In this document: positions 44,757 through 54,362 of the stretch, piece after piece
How positions within the stretch are numbered: position 1 is the stretch's first letter
Layout: each line of letters opens with the position of its first letter
Assembly: GCF_014207635.1 (NCBI RefSeq)
Contig: NZ_JACHIE010000009.1
Coordinates: 62,001-126,000, forward strand
Source: Acetobacter lovaniensis
Lineage (GTDB): Bacteria > Pseudomonadota > Alphaproteobacteria > Acetobacterales > Acetobacteraceae
DNA length: 64,000 nt
Reading direction: 5' to 3'
The notes under the pieces: generated by a model
The model's database searches: none
The model's input: the letters and a program-made list of their open reading frames with translations, nothing else
What the model was told of the DNA's origin: nothing
Program-made: the position numbers and the translations under genes

Positions 44757-45131
44757 ATGACAGGGCGACTGAGACTGACATTACGGGTTGATGCCGATGG
44801 ACGCGCCGCTCTGGGGCATGGCAAGGTCCGCCTGCTGGAACAGTTGGCCGAAACCGGCTCCATTTCTGCGGCAGGGCGTGCCATGGGCATGTCTTACCGG
44901 CGTACGTGGCTTTTGGTGGATAACCTGAACCAGCTTTTTGTGGAGCCGCTGGTCATGACCCGGCCTGGCGGGGGTGGTGGCGCATTCCTGACCGAAACAG
45001 GCAAAACCGTTCTGGCGCTTTATCGCCAGATCGAACGCGACGCGACGCAGGCCGCCCAATCTGGTATCAGCCAGATGGAAGCCCTGCTCGCACCTGTGGC
45101 TGAATGCCTCCAAAAAACCTTATCTGAGTGA
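44757..45131 (+). CDS. ModE N-terminal-type winged-helix regulator
   Basis: The 124-residue protein is a stand-alone winged helix of the ModE/LysR-like HTH family: LLEQLAETGSISAAGRAMGMSYRRTWLLVDNLN is the helix-turn-helix (positions about 27-60) and RPGGGGGAFLTETGKTVL the wing. Molybdate-binding MOP domains are absent, so it is either a short regulator or acts on another signal. It stands 61 bases before opgG on the same strand and may control it, which is only inferred from position. Confidence 0.85.
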   Translation: MTGRLRLTLRVDADGRAALGHGKVRLLEQLAETGSISAAGRAMGMSYRRTWLLVDNLNQLFVEPLVMTRPGGGGGAFLTETGKTVLALYRQIERDATQAAQSGISQMEALLAPVAECLQKTLSE

Positions 45132-45192
45132 CAAAATGTACGGCGTAGGTACAATCGCGCCAGAGACTTATTGATCATAGCGGGAGATTACA

Positions 45193-46737
45193 GTGTCATC
45201 AAACGTACAGCGACGAGGGGTCATTCGGGCCGGGGCAGGCGTGACTTTGGCGTCGCTTGTTGGCGGAGTCGCCCGTAAGGCGCGGGCGGAGGGGCTGAGT
45301 GGCGCCACAGGCAAGTTTGATGATAGCACCGTAATCCAGATTGCCCGCAGGCTGTCCAATGCGGAATATCATCCGCCGGGGCAAAACCTGCCCAAGGCGT
45401 TGGATAACCTGACGTTTGACCAGTATCGGAGCATTGCCTACCGGCCCGACCGTGCCTTGTGGGCGGGGGATAATCTGGCGTTCGATGTAGAGTTTTTCCC
45501 CCGTGGTTTTCTCTATCGCCCCCGCATAGAAATTTACGAGGTCCGGGACGGACAGGCGGGGACTGTGCCCTATTCCCCCGACCTGTTCACTTATTCCGAC
45601 CCCGCTTTACGGGTTACGGATGATCTGGGTTTTGCCGGTGTCCGCCTGCGTACCGCCATTAACACCCCCGGTGTTATGGAGGAGTTCTGCGTATTTCTGG
45701 GGGCGTCCTACTTCCGGGCTGTGGCCAAGGGGCAGGATTATGGGCTTTCCGCCCGTGGATTCGCCAATGGTACGGGGGACCCAAAAGGGGAAGAGTTCGC
45801 ACTGTTCCGCGCGTTCTGGCTGGAAAAACCGCAGCCGGGCGTACAGTCCATTGTTGTGCATGCCCTGCTGGACAGCCCGACGGTAACGGGGGCCTTCCGC
45901 TTTACCATCCGCCCGGGCGACAGCACTGTGTTTGACGTGCAGACAACCCTGTTCCCGCGCGCCAAGATCGAGCAGTCCGGTATCGCGCCTCTGACCGGCA
46001 TGTTCTATTTTGACGTCAACGACCATAACCATGTTGATGACTGGCGCCCCGCAGCGCATGACAGCGAAGCCCTGCAAATGTGGACCGGGGCGGACCAGCA
46101 GCTTTATCGCCCGTTGCGCAACCCGCTGGACCTCCAGTTTTCCACGTTCTCGGATGTCTCCCCCCGTGGGTTCGGGCTGATGCAGCGTCGGCGCGCCTTC
46201 CATGATTACGAAGACCTTGCCCTGCATTACGAAAAACGTCCTTCCCTATGGATCGAACCGATCGGGGATTGGGGTGCTGGCTGGGTTGATCTGGTGGAAA
46301 TCCCCACACCCAACGAAGTGAACGATAACATCGTCTCCTTCTGGCGGCCCAAGGAGCCCTTGCGCGCGGGGCAGGAATACCACTTTACCTACCGCATGTA
46401 CTGGGGGTGGGATGCGCCCTTCCCCACACCGCTGGCCCGCATAGGCGCGACCCGCGTGGGTTCGGTGGTGGATAATAATGATGCCCGTTTCTTTGCCATA
46501 GACTTTATGGGCACTCCCTTTGAGCATCTGCCAAAGGACACGCATTTCCATGTCACGCCCAAAACATCGGCGGGCACAATCCAGAATGTGGTTGTCGAGC
46601 CTAATCCGGCTATCAACGGAATCCGCACCACGTTTGAGTTTATTCCCGGAGATGCCAAGGTCGCTGACCTGAATGCGGTGCTGGAAACGGATTCAGGCCC
46701 CATTTCCGAACAGTGGCTGTACCGGTGGACGCCCTGA
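45193..46737 (+). CDS. opgG: Glucan biosynthesis protein OpgG/OpgD (MdoG family)
   Basis: The 514-residue periplasmic protein starts with a twin-arginine-type signal (QRRGVIRAG, then a moderately hydrophobic stretch ending ARKARA), as in OpgD-type members. Family marks include LTFDQYRSIAYRPDRALWAG, FFPRGFLYRPRI, FYFDVNDHNHVDDWRPAAHDSE and GWDAPFPTPLARIGATRVG. It builds the branched or substituted osmoregulated periplasmic glucan with the membrane synthase OpgH encoded 2 bases downstream. Start is GTG with GGGAG upstream. Confidence 0.93.
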   Translation: MSSNVQRRGVIRAGAGVTLASLVGGVARKARAEGLSGATGKFDDSTVIQIARRLSNAEYHPPGQNLPKALDNLTFDQYRSIAYRPDRALWAGDNLAFDVEFFPRGFLYRPRIEIYEVRDGQAGTVPYSPDLFTYSDPALRVTDDLGFAGVRLRTAINTPGVMEEFCVFLGASYFRAVAKGQDYGLSARGFANGTGDPKGEEFALFRAFWLEKPQPGVQSIVVHALLDSPTVTGAFRFTIRPGDSTVFDVQTTLFPRAKIEQSGIAPLTGMFYFDVNDHNHVDDWRPAAHDSEALQMWTGADQQLYRPLRNPLDLQFSTFSDVSPRGFGLMQRRRAFHDYEDLALHYEKRPSLWIEPIGDWGAGWVDLVEIPTPNEVNDNIVSFWRPKEPLRAGQEYHFTYRMYWGWDAPFPTPLARIGATRVGSVVDNNDARFFAIDFMGTPFEHLPKDTHFHVTPKTSAGTIQNVVVEPNPAINGIRTTFEFIPGDAKVADLNAVLETDSGPISEQWLYRWTP

Positions 46738-46739
46738 TT

Positions 46740-48890
46740 ATGCCGGATATGAATACGGGTGCCTCTGAACGACCTTTTGAAGCCCTGCCCCCCGAAGCAC
46801 GGCTGGATATGCCGGTCCAGAACCTGCAAAAACCCGCCAGTATGGAAGGGCGCGGGCGCACGCCTGCCACATCGCCTTCCAGCATTGTGCTGCGCCGTCT
46901 TTCGGTTATCGGGTCCGCGCTTGCGCTCACGGCGTATGGGGCATGGCGCACGCATATGGTTATGGACGAGGCGGGTGTGTCCGCCCTCGGCGTTATCATG
47001 CTGGTGCTGTTCATTGCCTTGTTTATGTGGATTGCCCTTGCGTTTACCTCTTCGGTGGCCGGGTTCTGCTCGCTGGTGACACATGGCGGCCTTGGGCTTG
47101 GCATTAGCCGCACAGGCCCCCTGCCCCGGCTGACCCGCAGAACCGCCCTGCTGCTTCCCACCTATAACGAACCCCCCCACCGTGTTATGGCCGGGCTGCG
47201 GGCCATTTACAGCAGTCTGGAGGAAACGGGGCAGCTTGGCAGTTTTGACCTGTTTATCCTCTCCGACACGACCAACCCGGATGTATGGGTCAAGGAAGAA
47301 GCGGCTTTTCTCGCCCTGCGGGAGCAGGTTGGCGGGCATGAGCGTATTTTTTACCGCCGCAGGCACAACAATGTAGAGCGCAAGGCGGGCAATGTGGGGG
47401 AATGGGTGCGCCGCTTTGGGGCCGCATACGACCACATGGTTACGCTGGATGCGGATTCCGTCATGTCCGGCCAAACGTTGGTGCGTATGGCGGATGCCAT
47501 GGAGCGCAACCCCGGTGTGGGGCTGATCCAGACACTCCCTGTTATTGTGGGGGGCACCACCCTGTTTGCCCGGTTGCAGCAGTTTGCGGGGCGTGTGTAT
47601 GGCCCCATTATTGCGTATGGCATTGCCTGGTGGCATGGCTCGGAAGGCAATTACTGGGGGCACAACGCCATTATTCGTACCCGCGCCTTTGCCAGTCAGG
47701 CGGGGTTGCCCCATGTGCCCGGCAAGCCGCCTTTTGGCGGGCATATTCTCAGCCACGACTTTGTGGAAGCGGCTCTGATGCGCCGTGGTGGCTGGGCCAT
47801 TCACATGATCCCCGCACTGGATGGATCGTATGAGGAAAGCCCGCCCTCGCTGACCGATGTCGCCATCCGTGACCGGCGCTGGTGTCAGGGCAACCTGCAA
47901 CACGTCAAGGTGCTGCCCACCAAGGGGCTGCACTGGGTCAGCCGCATGCACATGGTTGTGGGCATTGGCGCGTATGTGACCTCGCCCCTGTGGCTGGTGT
48001 TCCTGCTGACCGGGATTTTAATTTCGCTTCAGGCGCATTTTCAGCGTCCCGAATATTTTGGGGATACCAAGCTCCTGTACCCGCATTGGCCACATGTGGA
48101 CCCGGTGCAGGCCAAATACGTGTTTATTGGCACAATGGTTGTGCTGCTTGCCCCCAAGCTGCTGGCCTATATTGCCCTGCTGCTGGACCCCGAGGCACGG
48201 CGCGGCAGTGGTGGTCCGGTCCGTGCGGCTGTGTCCGTGCTGGTGGAAACGCTGATCGGCGGCCTGATCGCACCCATTGCCATGCTTATCCAGACATCGG
48301 GTGTTATCTCGATCCTGAGCGGGCATGATTCCGGCTGGAACACCCAGCGGCGAGATGATGGCGGTATTCCCTTCATGGAGGTGGTGCGCCAGTACGCGCG
48401 CTTTACCCTGTTCGGGCTGGTGCTGGGGGCTGGAGCATGGGTTGTTTCTCCCTCCCTGTTTTTCTGGATGACGCCGGTTCTGCTTGGGCTGGTGTTTTCC
48501 ATTCCTCTGGTTGCCTTTACCAGCAGCCGGAATGTGGGGCTTGGTTTCAGGCGGGCAGGGCTTTTGCTGGTACCCGAAGAAACACGGACCCCCGACGTCC
48601 TGCAAAAGCTTGAGCAAGAAGAGGCGCAGGATCAAACCCCAACCCTACCCGACGATGCCCTGCGCGCCCTGCGGGCTGATCCCGCATTGTGTCAGGCACA
48701 TATTGCCATGCTGCCAGCCGAGCGCCGTGCGGGGGACCCCATTAACGCCGATCAGCTTGTCGGTCTGGTCAAGCTGGCGGAAGCACCTACCCTGCCGGAT
48801 GCGGAACGCCGCCTGACGGTTAAGGAAAAAGCCGCCGTGCTGGGCAGCCGCAAAGGTGTGGACCTGATTTTGCACCTTCCCGAGTCGTAA
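46740..48890 (+). CDS. opgH: Glucans biosynthesis glucosyltransferase OpgH (MdoH)
   Basis: The 716-residue inner-membrane GT2 glycosyltransferase makes the linear beta-glucan backbone of osmoregulated periplasmic glucans from UDP-glucose. Visible: N-terminal membrane segments, LLLPTYNEPPHRVMAGLRA, the DADS of the first Asp motif (VTLDADSVMSGQTL), the second Asp in HILSHDFVEAALMRRGGW, and the QxxRW-type RDRRWCQGNLQH, followed by several C-terminal membrane segments. It begins 2 bases after opgG, so the pair forms an operon. Confidence 0.95.
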   Translation: MPDMNTGASERPFEALPPEARLDMPVQNLQKPASMEGRGRTPATSPSSIVLRRLSVIGSALALTAYGAWRTHMVMDEAGVSALGVIMLVLFIALFMWIALAFTSSVAGFCSLVTHGGLGLGISRTGPLPRLTRRTALLLPTYNEPPHRVMAGLRAIYSSLEETGQLGSFDLFILSDTTNPDVWVKEEAAFLALREQVGGHERIFYRRRHNNVERKAGNVGEWVRRFGAAYDHMVTLDADSVMSGQTLVRMADAMERNPGVGLIQTLPVIVGGTTLFARLQQFAGRVYGPIIAYGIAWWHGSEGNYWGHNAIIRTRAFASQAGLPHVPGKPPFGGHILSHDFVEAALMRRGGWAIHMIPALDGSYEESPPSLTDVAIRDRRWCQGNLQHVKVLPTKGLHWVSRMHMVVGIGAYVTSPLWLVFLLTGILISLQAHFQRPEYFGDTKLLYPHWPHVDPVQAKYVFIGTMVVLLAPKLLAYIALLLDPEARRGSGGPVRAAVSVLVETLIGGLIAPIAMLIQTSGVISILSGHDSGWNTQRRDDGGIPFMEVVRQYARFTLFGLVLGAGAWVVSPSLFFWMTPVLLGLVFSIPLVAFTSSRNVGLGFRRAGLLLVPEETRTPDVLQKLEQEEAQDQTPTLPDDALRALRADPALCQAHIAMLPAERRAGDPINADQLVGLVKLAEAPTLPDAERRLTVKEKAAVLGSRKGVDLILHLPES

Positions 48891-48944
48891 CAAAACGGCG
48901 CGGGGTGGTGGCCCTGTTGTGGGCTAGATGGGTGTGCCGCCTGC

Positions 48945-50051
48945 TCAGGCAATACGCTGGCCAGCCACCCAGACTTCCTGCACGGTGAGTGCGTTATCCA
49001 TAACAACAAAATCGGCGCGTTTGCCTGCGTGCAGGGTGCCCCGGTCATGCAGGCCCAGATACCGGGCCGGGTTGCGTGTGAGCAGCACGGCGGCCTGATG
49101 CAACGGCAGGCCCGCCTGCACCGCGTTGCGCAACGCGGTATCCAGTGTCAGCACACTCCCGGCCAGATTACCGCCGGGCAGGCGGACCGCGCCGTGCTCC
49201 ACCATAACCTGCTGCCCCCCCAAAAGGCTTGGACCATCGGGTAGCCCGGCGGCTCGCATGGCGTCTGTTACAAACAGCAGGCGTTCGGGCATAACGCGCT
49301 GGGCCAGCCGGAAGGTGGCGGGGTGGACGTGGTGTGTATCAAAAATCAGTTCGGCGTAGGCATCGCTGCACATCAGGGCCGTGGCCGGGCCGGGCTTGCG
49401 GCTTTCTATGCCAGCCATGGCGTTAAACAGGTGGGTGGCGCCTGTTACGCCCCCTGCGGAGCAGATGCGGCATATGGCCTGCTCGGTTTCTTCATACCCG
49501 GCAAGGGTGTGCCCAAGGCTGACCCGCACACCAGCCTGCGCAAAAAGCTGCATGGCTTCCTGCGCATGGGGGAGTTCAGGGGCAAGGGTTACAACGCGTA
49601 CGCAGTCAAACGCCAGAACTTCCGCCACGCGCTCCGGGGTTGGCGTCAAGGCGTAGGGAGGTTGCGCTCCCAGCTTGTGCGGGCTGACAAACGGGCCTTC
49701 CAGATGGGCACCATGTATGTTTGGGCCGTCTGGTATGGTGGTGCCGCGCACTTCGGCAATGGCGGCAAGTGCGCCAAGCACGTCTGCCCAGGGGCTGGTA
49801 ATGGTGGTGGGTAGTATGGTGGTGGTGCCATGGCGGGCATGGAAGCGGGCAAGTGTGTGAATGGCCTGTACGCCATCCATGGTATCCGCCCCATTGCCGC
49901 CATGCACATGGCTATCAATAAAGCCGGGTAGAATGTAACGGTCGGGAATGGTGGCGTTATCTGGCGTTACGGCCTGTATCTGCTCCGTAAAGGTCACATG
50001 GCCTGGAACAATGCGTTCGGGCAGAACAAGGTGCCCTTTGAGTTCGGTCAT
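48945..50051 (-). CDS. nagA: N-acetylglucosamine-6-phosphate deacetylase
   Basis: The 368-residue amidohydrolase removes acetate from GlcNAc-6-phosphate in amino sugar and cell-wall recycling. Metal and active-site marks: LPGFIDSHVHGGNGADTMDG, HGAHLEGPFVSPHKLGA (Glu metal ligand), VSLGHTLAGYEE, THLFNAMAGIESRKPG and FVTDAMRAAGLPDG (catalytic Asp). It lies 3 bases after the transporter gene; nagB is not present in the window. Confidence 0.95.
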   Translation of the reverse strand: MTELKGHLVLPERIVPGHVTFTEQIQAVTPDNATIPDRYILPGFIDSHVHGGNGADTMDGVQAIHTLARFHARHGTTTILPTTITSPWADVLGALAAIAEVRGTTIPDGPNIHGAHLEGPFVSPHKLGAQPPYALTPTPERVAEVLAFDCVRVVTLAPELPHAQEAMQLFAQAGVRVSLGHTLAGYEETEQAICRICSAGGVTGATHLFNAMAGIESRKPGPATALMCSDAYAELIFDTHHVHPATFRLAQRVMPERLLFVTDAMRAAGLPDGPSLLGGQQVMVEHGAVRLPGGNLAGSVLTLDTALRNAVQAGLPLHQAAVLLTRNPARYLGLHDRGTLHAGKRADFVVMDNALTVQEVWVAGQRIA

Positions 50052-50054
50052 GCT

Positions 50055-51389
50055 TCAGATTTCCTTCATCATAAGCGGAGTTTTGCGTAAATCCCTGCTC
50101 ATGAAGTGGCGCGCGTACAGGGTGATGAGAGCGTAGGATAAAAGGGTAAGGCATGTGAATGCGGCCTGAAAACCCATGACAGGTTTTAAAAGAACAAAAA
50201 GCTGCGGCACAACCCCGCCTCCGCAATATGCCATGACCAGAAAAGCCGAAACCTGCGCCGTATGTTGGCCAGAGCCTTTCAGCGCCAGTGGAAACAGGGA
50301 TGGAAATATCATGGAATTTGCAAAACCCAGAAGGGTAACACAGGCAACGGACATGTAGCCGTGCGTAACCCACGCTCCCATGCTGAGCAGCCCCCCATAC
50401 AGGCAGGAGAGGGGGAGATAGCGTTCCTGTGTGATCAGGCGGGGGGACAGGACAAGCCCCGCCACATACCCGCAGAGCATGAAAAAAAGAGTAAGGGACG
50501 TAAAAAACTTTGTCTGGTCAAGGGATATGCCAAAACCCTGTGCGTAGGTTCCCACAGCATCACCGGAGAGTACTTCTACCCCCACATAAAAAAACATTGC
50601 TCCAGCACCCAGCAGGGTTCTGGCATTAAGGGAGGAGAGAAGTATTTTTATAAAACTTGTTTTTGAAGACCTGTTTTTGCAAATATCTGTACGAATTTCT
50701 GGCAGGGATGACCGCAAAACCCACAGGGCTGTCAGGGCCAGAAAAAACGCCATGCCCATATAGGGCCAGTAAACACTGTTCAGAAAATCCTGTTGTACAG
50801 ACAGGCGTTGAACCGGGTCGGTCAGGGTCGGCAGGGTCGCGGATATGTCGGTCATGTGACGCATGGCCAGTGTGGCCAGCGCAACGGGGGCCACAATGCC
50901 TCCCAGCTTGTTGCAGATGCCCATAATGGCAATACGCTGCGCACTGCGGTTTTCGGGGCCGAGAAAGCTGACATACGGGTTAATGGCCACCTGCAGCAGG
51001 GCCAGCCCCATGCCCAGCACCAGAAAGCCCCCCAGCGCACCGGGGTAGGAGCGTGCATGCAGGCACTGCCCGGTCAGCCCCATGCCGCCCGCCATGACCA
51101 GCAGGGCATAAACCAGCCCGTTTTTAAAGCCGGTGCGTGTGACACTCAGGCTCGCGGGGATGGAAAAGACAAAATAGGAAAAGTAAAAAACAAGCGGCAC
51201 CATAAATGCCGCCAGATCATTCAGGGTAAAGGCGACCCGCACAAAAGAGATCAGCGGGCCATTCAGCCATGTGACAAACCCGATGATGAAAAACAGAGCC
51301 GCGCTAAGCACCAGAGGCCGCCACCCATAAGGGCCAGCCGGGCAGGGTATGCGTGCGACGGCTGTGGGCTGGGTGTGCGGCTGTGGCAT
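50055..51389 (-). CDS. nagP: FucP/NagP-type sugar MFS transporter
   Basis: The 444-residue membrane protein has about 12 segments and belongs to the FucP/GluP/NagP group of MFS proton symporters: FFIIGFVTWLNGPLISFVR in segment 1, GMGLALLQVAINPYVSFLGP and SAQRIAIMGICNKLGG near the middle. The neighbouring nagA strongly suggests N-acetylglucosamine as substrate; the name is therefore contextual. Convergent with nothing on its upstream side; a small periplasmic protein gene lies 53 bases before it on the same strand. Confidence 0.87.
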   Translation of the reverse strand: MPQPHTQPTAVARIPCPAGPYGWRPLVLSAALFFIIGFVTWLNGPLISFVRVAFTLNDLAAFMVPLVFYFSYFVFSIPASLSVTRTGFKNGLVYALLVMAGGMGLTGQCLHARSYPGALGGFLVLGMGLALLQVAINPYVSFLGPENRSAQRIAIMGICNKLGGIVAPVALATLAMRHMTDISATLPTLTDPVQRLSVQQDFLNSVYWPYMGMAFFLALTALWVLRSSLPEIRTDICKNRSSKTSFIKILLSSLNARTLLGAGAMFFYVGVEVLSGDAVGTYAQGFGISLDQTKFFTSLTLFFMLCGYVAGLVLSPRLITQERYLPLSCLYGGLLSMGAWVTHGYMSVACVTLLGFANSMIFPSLFPLALKGSGQHTAQVSAFLVMAYCGGGVVPQLFVLLKPVMGFQAAFTCLTLLSYALITLYARHFMSRDLRKTPLMMKEI

Positions 51390-51442
51390 GTCCGGCTATG
51401 GCCCGCGGTAAGGTTTTCAGGGTTCGGGGGGATGGGTGGGGC

Positions 51443-51874
51443 CTAGTCGGCTGCCTGTGCATCCTTGGAAGGCAGGCTGTCTATTTTTTCGCAGGCGTGG
51501 CGCAGTTCGGTGGAGGGGTTGTGCGTCTCGCACAGTTTTTCCACATCGGCGGCGCAGGCTTCGATCGAATTTTCAAAGTCGGATTCAAGTACGTCCTCGG
51601 CAACCGTCAGGTCCTGATTGCGGGTGTTTTCTTCGTCCTTTTGCAAAAGGTCCTGCGTTTTGTGCAGGTCCTTGAGCGATTCAATACAGGCAGGCCCGGC
51701 CGCATCGGGCTTGAGGTGCAGAACCGCAAGTTCCTTTTGCAACTGGACGTTGTTGACGTTGTTGCGCGGGGCTGTCTCATCATCGGCCATGGCAGGGGAG
51801 CCTGCGCTCAGGCCACCGGCCAGAAGAACGGATGCCATAGCGGCATGATACAAACGAAAACCGGACACGAGCAC
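51443..51874 (-). CDS. Small exported protein of unknown function
   Basis: About 143 residues. The N-terminus (LVSGFRLYHAAMASVLLAGG) and the cleavage region near SPAMA-DD form a signal peptide. The mature chain is acidic and helical with four Cys spaced as two pairs (PACIESL, EACAADVEKLCET, HACEKI), suggesting disulfide-linked helices. I chose the GTG at 51874 because AGGAG lies just upstream; a GTG two codons later or an ATG at 51838 are possible. No family recognised. Confidence 0.6.
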   Translation of the reverse strand: MLVSGFRLYHAAMASVLLAGGLSAGSPAMADDETAPRNNVNNVQLQKELAVLHLKPDAAGPACIESLKDLHKTQDLLQKDEENTRNQDLTVAEDVLESDFENSIEACAADVEKLCETHNPSTELRHACEKIDSLPSKDAQAAD

Positions 51875-52011
51875 AATTCTCCTGAGTCTGCGACACTGCG
51901 CACCAATTACCCTGTTTTCTAGCCTGTCTGTGTCGGATAGGTAAAGAAACAACCCGGAAAAGCTGCCAGCAGGCTTGGCATGGGCTTGGATTTGGTGCTA
52001 GGTGTGACCTC

Positions 52012-52108
52012 GGAAAGTCGGCGGTGGACGGACACCTTGCTAAACCGGTCAGGTCCGGAAGGAAGCAGCCATGGTGAGTTTCGTCCGGGTCATTGTTCGG
52101 CTTTCCAC
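52012..52108 (+). ncRNA. ffs: Signal recognition particle RNA (4.5S, small bacterial type)
   Basis: The universally conserved SRP RNA core lies at 52047-52070 (GGTCAGGTCCGGAAGGAAGC followed by AGCC). The flanks pair: GGAAAGTCG at 52012-52020 with CGGCTTTCC at 52098-52106 (one G-U), as expected for the long hairpin bound by Ffh. Its place just upstream of dnaX is the classical arrangement. Exact ends are estimated from the pairing. Confidence 0.93.
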
Positions 52109-52197
52109 CCTAATTTTCCGCCCTTGTGGATCAGACCATTCTGCGCCGGTCAAACCGCGCATGCGGGGCGTGACCTTACACAGTCTGCGGGCATGGC

Positions 52198-54243
52198 ATG
52201 AGTGATACGACTGACGAGCAGTTCCCTCACGATGAGGGGCTTCCCAGTCCGGAACCGGAAGGCCCCGGCCTGTTTGGTGATGCCGATCCGGCTCCCGCCC
52301 CCTCCGCGCCTCCCCCGCCAGCGCCCGATGCCGCAGCCCCTCCCTACAGGGTGCTTGCCCGCAAATACCGCCCCACAACATTTGAGGACCTGATCGGCCA
52401 GGAGGCCATGGTCCGCACCCTGCGCAATGCGTTTGCGCTGGGGCGTGTGGCCCATGCCTTTATGCTGACCGGGGTGCGCGGGGTGGGCAAAACCACGACC
52501 GCGCGCATTATTGCCCGCGCCCTTAACTGCACCGGACCGGATGGCAACGGCGGCCCCACGGCTGACCCGTGTGGTGTATGCCCCAACTGCGTGGCCATTC
52601 TGGCTGACCGCCACCCCGATGTGCTGGAAATGGATGCGGCCTCCCGCACGGGGGTGGATGATGTGCGCGAGATCATAGAGGCCACGCGCTTCCGCCCCAT
52701 GCAGGGGCGTATGAAGGTCTTTATCATCGACGAAGTGCATATGCTCTCGCGCAATGCCTTTAACGCCCTGCTCAAAACGCTGGAAGAACCGCCTGCGCAG
52801 GTGACGTTCATTTTTGCCACGACCGAACTGCGCAAGGTGCCGGTCACGGTTCTGTCGCGCTGCCAGCGGTTTGACCTGCGGCGCGTGCCACAGGCAGAAC
52901 TGGCCGGTCTGTTCGCCCGGATTGCACAAAAGGAACACGTTGCGCTCTCCGACGATGCACTGGCCCTGATCGCCCGCGCGGCAGACGGCTCGGTGCGGGA
53001 TGGCCTCTCCCTGCTGGATCAGGCTATTGCCCAGGGCAGTGGTGTGACGGATGAAGGCGGGGTTATTGGCGCAGGCATTGTGAGCGACATGCTGGGGCTG
53101 GCGGACCGCGAGGTGGTGTTTGACCTGCTCGATGCGGTGCTGACCGGCAAGCCCGACAAGGCTCTTGCCCTGCTGGATGCAGCCTATGCTCGTGGGGCCG
53201 ACCCCGGCCTTGTGCTGGGGGATATGCTGGAACTTGTGCATATTGTCTCCCGCCTGCGGGCTGTGCCCGGTCTGGGGGACTCGGCGGATATGCCAGAGGC
53301 CGAGCGGGTGCGGGGCACACATATGGCCAGCACCTTTACCGTGCCCGTGCTCATGCGGGCATGGCAGATGCTGGTCAAGGGTGTGCGGGAGGTGGAGAGT
53401 GCACCAGACCGCCGTGCCGCAGCAGATATGGTGCTGATCCGCCTGTGCTACGTGGCCGACCTGCCCTCGCCCGAGGATCTGGTCAAACGCCTGAGCGTTA
53501 CGCAGGACGATGCCGGGCGTGGCGGATCATCTGTCCCTCCTTCCGTGCCACAGGCCAGTGGTCCGTCCGGGCTGGCTGGTGCGCCTGTGGGGATGGCTGG
53601 CTCGAACGGGACCGGCGCTTTTGTGGCTCCGCAGGGTGATGCAGCAGGGGGGCATGAGCCGCCGCGCCTGCGTATGGTCAGTTCCGGCGGTATGGCCGTG
53701 GCCGCGCCCGTACAGGCAGCGGTTCCTGTTGTGCAGCCTGAAGCCCCGGCTGAGCTGGCCCCTCCGCCAGTCCCGCGGACGTGGCGGGAGGCCGTGGCGC
53801 TGGTCAGGGAGCAGCGCGAGGCAATCCTGCACGGGCAGTTACGGCATGCCGCGCATCTGATTTCTTTTGCCCCCGGGCGGATTGTCCTGCGGTTTGAGCG
53901 CGGGGTGCCGAGCGATATTGTGCCGCAGCTCCGCCGCGTGCTGGACCGCGCAACGGGCATAAGCTGGCAGATTGAAGCCGGGCAGGAGGACGGTGAGCCC
54001 ACGCTGGACGCGCAGGGAGCGGAGGTTATCCAGTTCCGCCGACGCGAGGCAGAGGCGCACCCGCTGGTCCGGGCTATTCTGAACGCGTTTCCCGATGCGC
54101 AGCTGGGTGAGGTGAATGACCACGGGCTGGATGATTACGGCCTCCCCCCCGAGGAGCCGCCCGAACTGCTGTTTGCTCCTCTGGACGCGCAGCCGCTGGA
54201 TGAAGACGACCGACCATACGACCCCGGTGCCTCACAGGACTGA
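52198..54243 (+). CDS. dnaX: DNA polymerase III subunit gamma/tau
   Basis: The 681-residue clamp-loader ATPase has an N-terminal Pro/Ala-rich extension (about 45 residues), then VLARKYRPTTFEDLIGQEAMV, Walker A GVRGVGKTTTARIIARALNC, the zinc-module cysteines (CGVCPNCVAI), Walker B FIIDEVHMLS, SRC motif VLSRCQRFDLRR and the sensor region. A Pro/Ala/Gly-rich linker (about 430-530) precedes a C-terminal tau domain (TWREAVALVREQREAILHGQL). No A-rich slippery site for the gamma frameshift was seen. Confidence 0.96.
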   Translation: MSDTTDEQFPHDEGLPSPEPEGPGLFGDADPAPAPSAPPPPAPDAAAPPYRVLARKYRPTTFEDLIGQEAMVRTLRNAFALGRVAHAFMLTGVRGVGKTTTARIIARALNCTGPDGNGGPTADPCGVCPNCVAILADRHPDVLEMDAASRTGVDDVREIIEATRFRPMQGRMKVFIIDEVHMLSRNAFNALLKTLEEPPAQVTFIFATTELRKVPVTVLSRCQRFDLRRVPQAELAGLFARIAQKEHVALSDDALALIARAADGSVRDGLSLLDQAIAQGSGVTDEGGVIGAGIVSDMLGLADREVVFDLLDAVLTGKPDKALALLDAAYARGADPGLVLGDMLELVHIVSRLRAVPGLGDSADMPEAERVRGTHMASTFTVPVLMRAWQMLVKGVREVESAPDRRAAADMVLIRLCYVADLPSPEDLVKRLSVTQDDAGRGGSSVPPSVPQASGPSGLAGAPVGMAGSNGTGAFVAPQGDAAGGHEPPRLRMVSSGGMAVAAPVQAAVPVVQPEAPAELAPPPVPRTWREAVALVREQREAILHGQLRHAAHLISFAPGRIVLRFERGVPSDIVPQLRRVLDRATGISWQIEAGQEDGEPTLDAQGAEVIQFRRREAEAHPLVRAILNAFPDAQLGEVNDHGLDDYGLPPEEPPELLFAPLDAQPLDEDDRPYDPGASQD

Positions 54244-54362
54244 AGTGAGCGGGCCGGGCTGGCAAAACAGCACGTTCTGGGCCAGATAGGGAACAGGTGA
54301 TGCGCCGCAGGGGTGCGCCATAGCCGCACCACGCGGCAGACAGACAAGCTAAGGGGATGACC

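Noticed and set aside
52198-54243. Possible programmed frameshift in dnaX producing a gamma form, as in E. coli.
   Set aside because: No A-rich slippery heptamer followed by a strong hairpin was seen at the domain boundary.
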